Source: Sinotaia quadrata | Lineage: Eukaryota; Mollusca; Gastropoda; Architaenioglossa; Viviparidae | Assembly: GCA_028829895.1 (NCBI GenBank) | Contig: CM054184.1 | Coordinates: 51,047,201 to 51,111,200, forward strand | Direction of reading: 5' to 3' | DNA length: 64,000 nt | Part shown: positions 48,501 through 63,200 of the stretch, in pieces | How positions within the stretch are numbered: the stretch's first letter is position 1 | Layout of the letters: each line of letters opens with the position of its first letter | Made by a program: the position numbers and the translations under genes | Notes under the pieces: generated by a model | Database searches by the model: none | What the model saw: the letters and a program-made list of their open reading frames with translations, nothing else | What the model was told of the DNA's origin: nothing

Positions 48501-51500
48501 AGTGAACATGTATAACTATATAATGTGTAATGAACATGTATAACTAATATAATGTGTAGTGAACATGTATAACTAATATAATGTGTAATGAACATGTATA
48601 ACTAATATAATGTGTAGTGAACATGTATAACTAATATAATGTGTAGTGAACATTTATAACTAATATAATGTGTAGTTAGCATGTATAACTAATATATATG
48701 AAATAAAAACTGGTTCTATTTCCACCATACAGCTTCAACAATATCATGTTGCAGCAAACAACATGTCCAGAGCAGATCAAGAGGAGGTTTTACTAGAAAC
48801 TCTAAAATGTCATAAACAGTGTACTCTAAACTTGAAAAACAAGTTTGGGCACTTTGTATAGCAATTGCAAGAGCCATGGTAAGAATGACAAGGCTTATTG
48901 TTTATTTCTACAAAATTATGAATTCAATTTTCCAGGCTAATGTGATCTGAAAATTTCAAGGAGGTGACACACAGAATGATATGTGTACAGAGAACGAATT
49001 AACTCACTCAGAAAACCACACTATTACTTTCATTTCCAATGCCTTCCAGTAAAAACTATTAATGAACATAGAAAATATGGTGTGGTGTACAGATTGTTTG
49101 ATTTTAGTTCTTTATTACGGCAAGATCACTTTTATAACATAAAGGAAACTATAAATTAAAAAACAGCAACCTCACTTCAAAGTATATAGAAAATTATAGA
49201 TACAACTAAATTTAATACAAATAACTCTATTATTACAGTGTGCAACTTTCAAAAATTGTTACAAAACAATGTTAATTCCAAACTTTTAATGTCCCCAATA
49301 TTGTATGAGTCAGCAAATGTGACAAATCCTTAATAAAGTTCGATATCCAAATTTTACCCTCAATAAATAAAAATTATTAATTTACAAACACACCTGCAAA
49401 TGTTGAATATTTACAAATATTGCATACTGTGATTGCAATCAAACAATTTATGGAAAAACCTCAGAAACAACAATGCTTTTCTGATACACAGGCAGCTTTT
49501 TCTTTCCTGCAAGAAATGAAGGCCACAGCAAAGTGATCTGGACAAAGAACAAAGTTCACAACTGTGCAAAAAAAAAACAAAAAAACCAGCACACGTTTCT
49601 TGCAACTTTTAAATGCGTGTTTCTCTAAGTGATAGTAAGTTTTGCCAACCAAGGAATAAAATAAAATAAAACTCACCAAATTTTGTCGGAAAAAGGGTTT
49701 CATCTGTGACTGATTTCTGGATGTAGCTCATCATGTGATCTATGTACTGAGGTGCAGACTGTTTCAGCTTCTTGCCTTTTTCAGCCTGCCAATGGTACTG
49801 ACTGCAACAATGAGAAAACTAAATAAACTTCTACAGTCAGGATACTAATAGACTTCTACAGTAAGGAAATTAAATAAACTTCTACAGTCAGAAAACTAAA
49901 TAAACCTCTACGGTCAGGAAACTAAATAAACTTCTACAGACAGTCAAGAAATTAAATAAACTTCTATAGACAGTCAGGAATCTAAATAAACTTTTACAGA
50001 CTGTCAGGAAACTAAATAAACTTCTACAGTCAGAAAACTAAGTAAACTTCTACAAACAGTCAGAAAATTAAATAAACTTTTATATACACTGATACAGTCC
50101 AGAAACTAAATAAACTTCTCAGTCAGGAAACTAGGTACATACTTCTACAGAGAATAGGAAACTAAATACACTTCTGTCAAGAAGCTAACTAAAGTTCTAC
50201 ATATTTACATATATCAATATATTTTATCAATACGTTCTTCTTAAATGTAAATGATTTTTTTTTAAATGATGGTAAAAGAAAAAGCAACAAGATTTTAAAA
50301 ACTGGTTTCAACACAAATAAACATTTAGTGGGTCACAACAACGTTAATTCTTCATCCAAGCCTTTCAATGCTAGAACTTTTATGATGTATGATGAAATTA
50401 AATTAAATAATAAATTTAAGGACTTTTTAAAAAGTAAATTAAACACAATATTTATTACTATAATAATGAAATAATGTCACTGACATCAAAGTAATGGAAC
50501 TTATATTTTGCATTTCTGATAATATTATTAGCTGATGTTTTTTAAACATTAAATAGCTATTATATAGTAATTAGTATTAGCAAACAAGATCAGAAATACA
50601 ACATTATTAGCTGACTGCATCAAAAGATCAAAGACTAAACTTAAATTTAAAAGATGGTGGATTTTAAAATGATTTTTGCAAAATCAGCCTCAAGGAGAAA
50701 ATGGCATTTTTAATTTATATATTTATTTTACTGATAACAATTGAAGTTTCGGTAATCTTTCTGGTTTTTGAAGCATAAAAATAACCACACCATTTAAAAA
50801 AATTGTAAATAATTAAACATGCACCACACACCACAAATAAACACACTTTAAAAAAAAAATTTTTTTAAATGTATCCTTACAAATAGTGATGCGCTAACAA
50901 TAGCTTCCATGAGTTTTCTGGATCTGACAATTTATAGGAAATGAATTTTTTGTTGTTGAGTGAATGCAAAATGATCAAAGCATTACAAAGTGTGTGAAAC
51001 AGATGGGCAAAAACCAAACAAAAATGGATAATGCATAAAAATATGTGTGAAACAGATGGATGAGAGCCTAACACAAATCATATCACACATATATATATAT
51101 ATTAAAATACCAACCACCAATATGAGGAAAGAGCATAAAAATGTCTGCTGTGTATAAATAATAATGCTAAATACATAAAACACATTATGCATGCCCAGAT
51201 TAGGAGTACAAACTTAACAATGGAATTCACCATTTCTTAATGAAGGAAATGCCCCCAGGAATACTATAGAATTTACTAACACTTTACATGGGAAAACCTA
51301 TGACAGTTATTTAGGTTTCTGCCCCAAGTCAAATTCCAAGTTATTTAGTTTACACTCCAGTGTATTCTGAGTTATTTAGTTTACTACCCCAAGTCACATT
51401 CTGAGTTATTTATTTTACCTCCCCAAGTTGTATTCTGAGTCATTTAAGTTATTGCCCCATGTTCAATTCTGAGTTACTTAAGTTAATGCCTCATGTCCAA

Positions 51501-54174
51501 TTCTGAGTTAAGAGTAAAACAGGCTGTGAATGTGAGACATTCTCATAAAAAATGCAATGCATCATAAACTGAGATTTTACATCTCCCAAAGCATCATATT
51601 GCTAATTAACCTAAATTATTAAATGACACAGATAACAAAACTGTTTATGAATCTATTGTATACTCACACATTGTCTGGTCCAACCATTGAAGAGCAAGTT
51701 TCTGAAGTACAATATTCTGACACTACTCCATACATAAGGTTGACATGGTTGAAAAAGGAAATAGCTGCAAAAGACAAGAGATAAAAACTAAGACGGAAAG
51801 CAAATTAAGTAATGATACAACCATTACTGTACTACAAGAAAAAGTGGAATGCACATAGAGGGTGACATGAAAGACAAGAGATAAAAACTAATACAGGGAG
51901 CAAATAAAGTAATGAAACAATCACTGCTGTACTATAATACAAGAAACAATGAAATATACTGAGGACCAAGAGAACAGAAAAATGTACCATAACAATCTGA
52001 AGGCAGAATTTATAGGCATATTAAAGGGCTAAAATGTATTTCTTTTTTTATTTGTTATTAACAAAAAGGCATTTCTTTGCTTTTCTATTCTTCATTTTCC
52101 TTTACTAACAGGAACTAACTAAAACAAAACAAAAACTAAACAAAGTGCAGGCACAGGAGCTATGTCTGCTATCAGAAATGTGAAAGGTCAAGTGAAGAAG
52201 ATTCTAGGATACTTAAATTAATATATAGTCACATTAAATTTAACAAATTCAGATGACAAATTCCTAAAGAACATTTTAAAGCTTAAATATATGGTGCATA
52301 TTAAAATAGTGTGTTTCTGCTAAATTTTCAAACCCTTTTCATAAGTGAGGATGAAGACAATACCATGGGCCATTGATGTTAGCCACACACACACACACAC
52401 ACATAACTACCAGCTGTTTCTCATATCACTGTTTACATTAACTGCATGAAACTAAGAAATCAAAGATGAATCTTGACAAAGATTTGTGGATTGTCAATTG
52501 TCCAGCTGGTTTACTGAAGAGGTAACTTTGCTTACTCATTTTCCATAAATTTCATTTGTACTAACTACTAGGGAGAGTAATTCATGCTTTGAATTACATG
52601 AACAAAATTCACCATTTATTTTTTAATGGGATCCATATAATCTTTGAAAGTGTTTGAAATCTGAAGGTGTTATTTTAATGCTTTGAATAGTATTTGAGAT
52701 TTGAGAACAGCAAAAAGTATTCCTCCTTAACACTTGAATTTGCATATCAGGATTAATTATTTGCTTTTTCCTGAAAATAACATTTAAAGCAAATTTTTCC
52801 AAATATATATTTCTTTTCTTTGCTGTATATTTATTACTTTTAGTATTTACATTTATGCACTAAGAATAATGAAATATATAAAAAGCAGTCTCTTAATGGA
52901 TGTAAAATTTAATGGATGTACATAATACTCTAAATCAGTGAATGTAGTCTGCTTTTTTTTTTAAGAAAAAGAAACTTTTAAAAATTAGTTCATGCTTATC
53001 AATTCTTCACTGATTTTAATTACTTAAATTAATTTGTGATTTTGCAATATGTATTAATGAAATTAACAATTCAAATTTAAGATGACCTAACATTTCTTCC
53101 AATGTATACAATATACAATCATTAAAAAAATATGTACCTTTTAAATTTATAAATGAACAAATACTAAAATATCAATAATAAAATATAATTGTTTTAAATT
53201 TAATGACATTACTAATTTTAAAAAATAAATTAAAAATAGCAATTGCAATAGCAAAAATATTATCTCCTGTTGCACTTTTTAAAACTGAAGATTGAAGGGC
53301 CTTTCTTAAAACACATTAAAATTATGTGCTATAACAATATAATAATAAAAAAAGAATATCTTTCAAATTTCTAAAACTACTAAAATTATCTTATATGAAT
53401 CAAATAGCAAGACCCACTGTCATTTAGAGTAAAATTAATAGTAAACATCATCAAATTTCATAAATGTAAGTTAACATTCATTTGTAAAGAAAACATCAAC
53501 AACAGGCAAATAATTTGTACACATTTTGTATTTTAAAACAAAACTATAGTATACAAACACAAATTTGTAAATTTGGCTTTGGCAAAGATGTGCACAGACT
53601 GTAAATGAAATCTAAATTCAATGACCGTTTGACCTCTTAAAGTTTTAGTCACTTGAAATTTCCATGAGAAAAGAAACATTTTAAAGTTTCTTCTAATTAT
53701 TTCTCAAATGTAATTATACTAGTTACTCAAGTTAAATACAACACTTTTTGTGTGTTCTGTTGAAAGATTGTCTGCATTTTCTTTACTTGGAAAAGGTACA
53801 TTCTACGTCATTGTATCAAATTATCCCAAATAAATTTACTCTGCAATTATCTATTATTTTGTTTAAACAGAGAAACTTTGTAGAGATTTTTATAATTATG
53901 ATTAATACTGAGACAAACTAGTCTCCAATCTATATAAAATTACTGGTATATTAGAATTCTTAATCAGATGTACTTTTTAGGTTTCCATTGAACTAGGGTA
54001 AGACTCACTAATCCACTTATTATTGTCAAAATTTTCATTAATAAGTAGTTGTTGCAAGGGTTGGCAGGACTGTTCCACATCAAACTCTGATTTTTACTTT
54101 TAACACACAAATAATTTTTTTACAACTAGCTGGAAGTATGTATTAATTAAGAAAATAAAAAACTATTTATTACT

Positions 54175-54258
<84 letters not shown>

Positions 54259-57200
54259 ATGCATGTGCATGGAGGGGGTAAGAAGTCAGTAGTGAGTAAC
54301 TTGCAATTTAGATATAACAGTAAGAAACAGAAAGGTAGTGAACAGTGACACAACATTTCACTCTACTTCACAAATGAATCTATCTTTACTGAAAGCTTTA
54401 AGCTTGATAAGCTCTGATACAAGGCATTCTAATGTATACTTTGCCATATAATATCCATCTCACACTTCATTCATTTCACCTACCTTTCCCTCTCTCTGCT
54501 ATCCTGACTTAAAGCTGGAGTAACCTAATTTAAGCCACATTAATTATTAAGCTGAGAGGAATTTTGTTTATTTATTTATTTATATAGCATGCTAACAGCA
54601 ACAGTGACTGACACATGCCACCTGAATCTGAAAAGATCTCTGAAAAAGGAGAAGCTGTTAAAGAAAACACAAAGATGACTAAGATCTCACAGCAAAAAAA
54701 GATATCAATCCAGCAACAGAGAGCCAATTTGTAAAAGTTACATAATCAGAGAGGAAAACAAGGTAGAAATTTACTTTAAACCTTCTTTTCTTCAAGGCAT
54801 TTGTCCTAAATATGTGCCACAAATGATTCATACTAACTGCCCTACCCTGGAAAGAGGGTTTCGGACACCATACTTGCAAATTCAAACTGATGCCATTGAA
54901 AGCAGAGGTGAGCACACATGATAGCATACATGCGTCTAGGTAAAGTATGCTTACATCTGCAAGACTCAAATGTCAGGGGATGCAAATTTCTAATCTGGCT
55001 AGTCACACACTTCACTAAACAACTCTGTTTATATAGAACACACTGAAGGTTAAAGTATGGATTAGTGTTAGTGTCTCTAACAGAAACTAGGTGAATCTAT
55101 GTGTTCTGAACACATGATTTGTGAAAGTTTCACAAAAATATAAAAACAAATGGAAAGAAACAAATATTTCAAATATTTGAAAGTGAAAGTTAAAATGATC
55201 AAAAATCTGTTTCCAAAGACAATTTTTAAATAGCATAAAATTAAAAATTATTATATAAATTACAAAAGATTTCAAAAAAGAAGTTTTCTTGCAGAATTTT
55301 CATTAAATCAATTTTAATTCCTCTAAGAACTGCAGGTATACATTTAGATTCACACATTTAAACTGATATAAGTCTGCATGGGGAAAAAGTATTGAAAAGT
55401 ACCAGTAGCTAACATATAATCATAAAATTATTAATAAAAATTAATATATGTATACATGCACAGCAGCCTCAAAAAACAAATGATCAAATTAGAAACTGGA
55501 AGAGTACTTTAACATTGCTGAAACAAAATCAGCCTTGTCATAAAACTCAGGTCAGGTTACATGTAGTCCTGACAAACTTCATCACAATGCAGGTTTATTC
55601 ATGCATAATTACCTACATAACACTATACACTCTACACCCATGCATGAAAAATTAAGTTAACAAAAGTAATCAAACACACACATATTATACACAAAGATTC
55701 ACAAACATTACTGTCATGTTATGATAAAATTGTGTCACTTCCCAAATACCATAATGGCAAGAGAGCTAAAAAAAAAAAACTAAAGAAGTAAACAAATATA
55801 AAGAGGCAAGAAACAGCTGTTAAAGAGTGAAGTCGGGGTGGGGGGGTGTTGCAAATTTACTCAATACTAGTAATGTGTCCACCACCACCACCCACAGTCT
55901 AGTAAATAATCACCATAGCAACAACCATTATAAATTGCTGGAGTGAACCATCTGTGCATGTGTCAGTCTGTGAAAATAACTCAATGGTCTCTTAAATATG
56001 CAACGTTCATGCAAGCAAGACACCAGTCAAAATAAATATTCAACCAAAACTTTTTGAAACAATCCAGTTAGAACTGGAAGTAATTTTTTTATCCAAATTA
56101 AATATCACACTCGTTAAAAGAAACAAAAAAACATTAAATTGATACCCAAGTAAACAGACAGGACATTTTTTTTTATCAAACAGCAAATCATCTTACAGAA
56201 AGCTAAATGTGATCTAAATCATGTGAATTAAATAAGTCAGTCAAATATAGTACATTGTATAAATCTTGTGAACTGTATCAATTAAATCATATGTGGTCCA
56301 AATCATGTGAATGAGATAAGCAAGTCAAATGTAATATAAAATCATGTGAGTAAATGATGCGTTAAATATTGTCCAAATCATATCAATTAAATTAATAAGT
56401 CATATGTGAACAAAACCATACACATTAAATAAGTCAAATACAGTTACATAATAAAACTTTCCTTGTGATTTTATACTGAAAACAAAATTGTACTTACAAT
56501 ATTTTTGACAGAGTGAGTTATTTTATAGAAGTGCACATTACTGAAGTACAATCTTTGCTTGGACATCATATGCTGACATAATTGTTTTAGTATAAATTGG
56601 TTTATGCATACATGTAATCATAATTTTATAAATCATTAAATAAGATTTAAACATTGTTATTGTACATGTGTATACTAATATTTTTTTTAATTTTAATGAT
56701 CACGACTTGAAAAATTGCTTAATATATTATTATTTAAAGTTCAAAGTTCTTTTCAACAAGTTCTTTTTGTTATATTATAAACTGGTTAATGTATATATAC
56801 ATATAATCACAATTTTTAAAATGTGATTTAAACACTACCATTGCAAATGTTTATACTTATTATAGCATGACTTAAAAGAGTACTTAATATATTTTTTTAA
56901 GTTCTAATAAAAGATACCAAAGCATATAATATGTACAATAGTACACAATTAAATAATGTGTGTGCGTGTGTGTGTAGAGTAAACAGTATAATACCAATTT
57001 AAAAAATATAACAATGTGTAAATTTATTTTAAAATATAACAAATTAAAATAACCCCTATATATCAAATGAAGACTGAAGTTGTATATGAAAAATACTTGC
57101 TTTAAGAGTCGTTTAAAAAAAACTGACTGAACTATAAACACAATTTATTCCAGGTTAAAGGACCCTGCTATGATAAAAATTGTTAACCATATGCTTGATT

Positions 57201-60200
57201 TTCACTATATTCACATGAAATACATATTCATGTCAGATGATCCAAAGAAGAGCATAAATGCCAAGACTGAGTGTATACATGAGTGGGATCACACAAGCAT
57301 AATAGCTGAAGTCAATGAATCAGTAAAACAATAGATTGAATAGTGAACAGGCACCAGAATAGGGTACAGAGAAGATAGATATGTACTGGATTCTAGAAAC
57401 TCTTAGAGTGTTCTGACTTATCTGCATCAGGCTGTGTGATGAACCAGAAAAAGAGAAAAATGCAGAAACCAAGACCAGAAATGAACTTAAATAGTTTTTT
57501 CATGCCTTTGCTAAGAGAAGGTTGTGAATAGAAATTAGTCAATTAAAAGTAAATTTGCTCTGTGATCTTCATTTTGTCTTGTGAGACATGAAAAGGAACC
57601 TATTATGCCAATGAAGGTGTTTTGGATAGAAGTTGAGAACTTGCAGAGAATATATGATTTATTCAGTCCTCATGTCTTTGATTAACTATTAATTATTACA
57701 TGCTTTACCCATTATCATAGCCTTAGTTAGATTTATACTCTAGTCAATGTGGAGTCCTAGTTCTTGCAGATGATTATCTTTAGAAAAAGAAGTAAAACTA
57801 TTATTTTATTTCATAACAGATGATGTTAGAGAAGCCCATATTTATTATTTCAGGAGCAAGTTCTACCAACAAGTGAATGTTTAATTTGCTTGGGTGTGAT
57901 GGATAGCTGTGCAGCTGACTGAATTTAATTTGCCTCAGGATCAGAGATTCTTGAACAAGAACCAGGCAGTGTGATCTAGTGCTGGCAAGTAGATCATATT
58001 TCCTGACAATGCTATTGTAAGTTAAGATTTTAAGTATGAATAACTGTTGCTAGTTGATGTTTTTATATATATCTGGTGTGTGTTGACTGAACCATTGACT
58101 AATAATTAATATATTGCATTTGCAATTAACCACAAATATATACATTAAATGTAAGTTTAGATTAAATAAATATTTGTTTTGTTTAAAGGCACAATGGTTC
58201 TGCTATTCGTTTACATTATGCAATAGCATGCATTAAACTGATAGTCAGATGATGGAAACAATATATTAAACCTTGATAATTGAACACTTTTTGTCCATAA
58301 AAATTACCACTTTCTCAGATATGAAACAAAATGTAAGAAATAGATTGCACAAATGTTACCATAAATAAGAACAGAGAAGAACATTATATTTTTTAAAGAA
58401 ATCATACTCTCAGAAAGAGACTTCAGTTATTAACAGCACTATAAACAATGGTGACTGAAGTTATGAAACAAAGATTGAAAGAAAACCTACTCAACATTAG
58501 AATCTTCTTGTGGAACTGACTGATTATTACTGAGCAAGAAAAAATTAACAGACAATGAGTCATATGCAAAAACTGAATTATAAATAAATAAATATAGTTA
58601 CAATGCAAAATGTTGTTTTAAAATACTTAATTGTCCCATTTATGTTCACAATAGAAATATTTATGTAAATCTTACTGACATTTTATCAGAAGGAAGTTAT
58701 GACCCATATTCCAGTGCTCTGAAATTACTCATGTCACTACATTAATTCTCAAGAGAGATATTGTATATGGAGAATTTGTTATACTATCTATGAACAAAGT
58801 ATGCAGTCAAAGGAAAATACAAAAATAAGTGATTAGTGATTATACTGTCTATCATGAGTGTTTCTGGGGGAAGGGGTTCTGAAACTCAGTTTCATATGTT
58901 TAAAATTATAGTAAACAAACAATAAACAAGTTCTAACATTTGTTCTACTCACAGACAGAACAGTACCAATGATATGGGTCTACTAACTTTCTCCAAGTTG
59001 TGAATGGCAAAAGTGACCTTGGACCCAGTCTTCATGGAATAATCCAAGCTGGTGTTTGGAAAATACATGTACTAATGTCAGCCACAAATGTTGTTTTCTA
59101 GTTCTTGTACCACAATAAATTACTTTGATCAATTAAAAGCAATTGTATAAGAGTATGCAGATATAAATAAAGGTCTTTACTGTACTGTTTTATCAGTTAG
59201 TACTATTTTTAAAAAGAAAAACTCAATGATAATTACTTTTCTGATAGTAAAATTTATGTTCATCCTTTTTTCCTAAGGTCAGGTCCAACTTAATTTCATC
59301 TGCTTCTGAGTTGTTTACATTTTTCAGATAAGAGTATGCCTATAGTCTGCGACTTAGACCGATTAAATATTAAAAAGTACTAATTTTAAATTCGTTAGTA
59401 TGTTTGGCATTTGTAACACTTTACTTTTTCAAAATCCATTTATAATTACAGTTGCTATTTTATTGTAAGATCACCTATATAACTTTATTGGGGCAGCAAG
59501 ATAACCTGACATCCAAAAGGTTTGCTACTGAAGATTCTTAGGAAAGGACAGAGTTGTTTTATGTTTTGGTGTGGTGTTGAAGTCACTGAAAATTCTCAGG
59601 AAAAACAAACTTGTCCTTTATTTTGGTGTGCTGTTTAAGTTACTAAAGAGTCTCAGGAATGGACAGACTTATATGATTTGGTGTGAACTTTTAGCTACTA
59701 ATAAACTTGGTATTGCAAGTAATAATAATGTTAATTAGGCATGATTAAATACATAACTGCTTTATTTAATCTTCGATTTTTAAGTATAACTGAATATCCA
59801 TCTTTGAAGTATCTGTCTGGAGGAAAGAAAATTCATGAAACTACAAATTCCTTTTGATTATGTTTGCTAAAAACAAATTTACCACCTTTCCACAATACTT
59901 TTGTGATACAAAATGCCAGCTGATAAGTTTGCTGTCAGACAGGAGAAAATGAAACTCTACATTAAAAGGTTTACTTGAGAATTAAAATGCTATTAATTAT
60001 TACTACTACTACTAGTATCACAGCAATATCATGCACATTTAATATGTTGTCGATCATACACATTTTATGCACAGCATTACAATTATGTACATATTTCCTT
60101 GGGGGTTAATGCAACCTTTTGTTAGAACTTCTAATTTATTTATATAGACTTACTATGTGTTGCTAGCCACTCGTTTGTATCAAGACTAGGAGGAAGTTCT

Positions 60201-63200
60201 ACTAATTTGTAGAAATCTGCATCTATGACTCGTTGTCGTAAGCAGTTTTCTTCCAGGTATTGTTTCTGCTCATCTGAGATGGGAGGGGTAGGGGAATCCT
60301 TGTCTTTTCGTCGGCCTTTCCTGTAAACATATATAAAAGAACATAAATAACTAAGGCATAGCACAATATTTACATAATATTAAATTAACACTTCGTTGTT
60401 GAGCTAAGTATATACTATATACTGCTGTCAGTTAATGAGAAATTAGAAGAGAGAAAATAGAAAAAAAAGCAATGAGCTTTGATGATTAAATGAAGCAATA
60501 TATATTTAGTATTTTTTTATTTTATGTTAAGAATCTTCCAATTTGTTATAAAAATTGTTTGTTTAAGGACTTCAAATATAAGTAGAGGTAAATGAAAAGG
60601 TTCTGATGGTTAAATGAAAAAAAGCATCTTATATTGATCATTGTTTACAAATTATTTGTATTGTATAAATCATTGTATACAAATTATTTGTTATGTAGAG
60701 ACCTACCTAGTACATAAATTTAAATATTAATAGGTTCTATTTTTATTAAAATTTGCCCAAAAGAAGAAGAAACAAATAATAATTTAAATATTTCACTCAG
60801 ACACTAACAATTTCTTACATTTAGTTTTAATTTCAACATTCTGAAAACAAAGTCATAATTGTCTGTGCTTGTTTGTTTATTAGGGACATTCAACTTAGAA
60901 TGAACTGGTTGACTTGACATAAAAGGACCATGAACATTTTCAAATTGTTCTCAAGACAAATCTTTTTTATCAGCAAAAGCAGCACTGACTCACTTTGCAT
61001 ATGGATCCATCATTTTGTGTGTTATATTATCTTTTGACTTCAGTTTTCTATGAGTCTTGAGCAGTTTGCATGAAGATTTTTTTTAATAAATTTAACGTGC
61101 AAATTGTAAAACTTTTAGAAAATCAGCACTTTAAAAATAAGCATTCTATTATGTTATCATCAATGTTATTATTAAGAATTTTGCACCAGAAGCTGAGTAC
61201 AGGCGAGACATTTTACACTTTAAGCATGTATTTGCATTATGAAATATTTTACATTTTATCAGTGATGAATACAATCCCATTGGTTGTAATGATTTAAGTT
61301 TCAAATATTTAAAAATAAAAAAAATAAATAATATTACTATAAATAATAATAATAAAATAACTGAACTTTGTAATTGTTCAGAAATTATCTAAATTTTTTT
61401 TTACATGCTCTTTATTTACATCATCTGTTCCTTTCATGGCATACTGATGAATTATAGTTGATTGTAAAATGAATATATTTCACAAGCCAAAACATAATAT
61501 CAAGAGTTCAAGAATTGCAGGAATGTGTAACAAGAAATCTACAATGCTCTGTGAATATATGCCTGGCTGTATCTTTCTTAAAACATAATACTTGTAGTCA
61601 GACTGTACTTTAACTTAAGTCATAAACACATAAAAATGAAATGGTCATTTCGCTCTTTGCCCACCAAATAAGTAAGCAAGCTTTGTTTGATTTACATTTA
61701 AATGACCTATGCCTTTCATTGTAACATGCTGAAATATTAAATGAAAGTTTTCTCTGTCAAATACATGAAATTAAAAAGTTATATGATGTCACTATTACTG
61801 TATTAGTACTAAGTAAATATGCAGATTCACTGTAGACAATATTTATAAGAGTCACAATATACAAATGAATCATTCACAATTTGTGTAGATGAAAATGTGT
61901 GTGTGTGTATGTGTGTGTACTATAAATATTAAAAAGAACCCAGTTATTTGAGAAAGACTTACATCATCATCATATATTAATTATACGAAAATATAATCAT
62001 ATAAAATATTTATACATGTATATACAAAACAAAAATACTCTTACAAAATGCTAAAAACACATAAGAAACTAAAGTTATATAACAAAAGAAGATAAAATGA
62101 CAATATGGAATAAGTAAATGCAAGTTATAAAAAAGAATGCATAAATAAAATATATGTATGAATAAACTATGAAAGAACAGAGAGTGCTAATTTTACTGTG
62201 GTACCTTCAGAGGCCTCTTGAAAATAATTATGGTCTCATCTCAAAAGAAACCACATACTAGATACACTGGACCAAGGTATGCAAATGGATGTTGATCATA
62301 TAACTTATAATTTCTTTTCTGCATGTTGAAAATGTGTCTCTGTCTGATGATGGGTGCAAGCTTCTGGCAGGAGTGAACATATGCTACATCAGACAGTCAG
62401 TGAAGGTGAATAAAGAGAAAAGATATTGTGTTGTATTCAGTAGTTAACAGTTAGGTAGTGGAAGCTACAAGATCAATTCTTGGCACTCTAAGAATAATCC
62501 CAGCAGCTGTGTATTGAAACTTTTGAAGATGTTTCATAAAACAATTTGGAAGGTCACAGAGAAGAGAATACAATAATCAAGACTATAGAGCACCAGTAAA
62601 CATACAATGGTTTCATAGCATCAGTTTTGCGAGAAAAGTGGAGAGTGCTGACTTAGGTATGTTTCTCTACAAAGAACTGAAGATCTATTGGTTTAGTATG
62701 AGAAAGAGGGCTATCAAACAATACACATACAGATTTCTAAGTGACTGACTAAATTTAATGGGAGAGACACTTATATTCACTGATTCTGGCAGAAATTTAT
62801 AAACCTTTTCAATTTTAGGAGCAACGAGGTTGACTTTCAAATTTATCATAGCTATTTGCTCATCTGAGTCTAAACTGATGTGGCACAAGTCAAATCCTGT
62901 AGGCCATAAAATGTCTAGATGCCATTTTGCAGTTAAACAATATTTTATTTTTTTATTAACAAATTAGTAATAATAATATTTTCTTTTAAAGTAAACCATT
63001 CATCTGATATTAAAAATGGCAACATAAATTAGAAAAATTAACACATATCTACTGTAGAACTCTGATTTAAAGGTATAATATTAATAGCAGTTTAGAAACA
63101 TTACTTTTTATTACTTATATTTTTATGAGACTTTTTAAATGTCTATAGTCTAAAATATCTGTGCATGTTACTTTTAACCTATATGCTGATGCTAATGACA

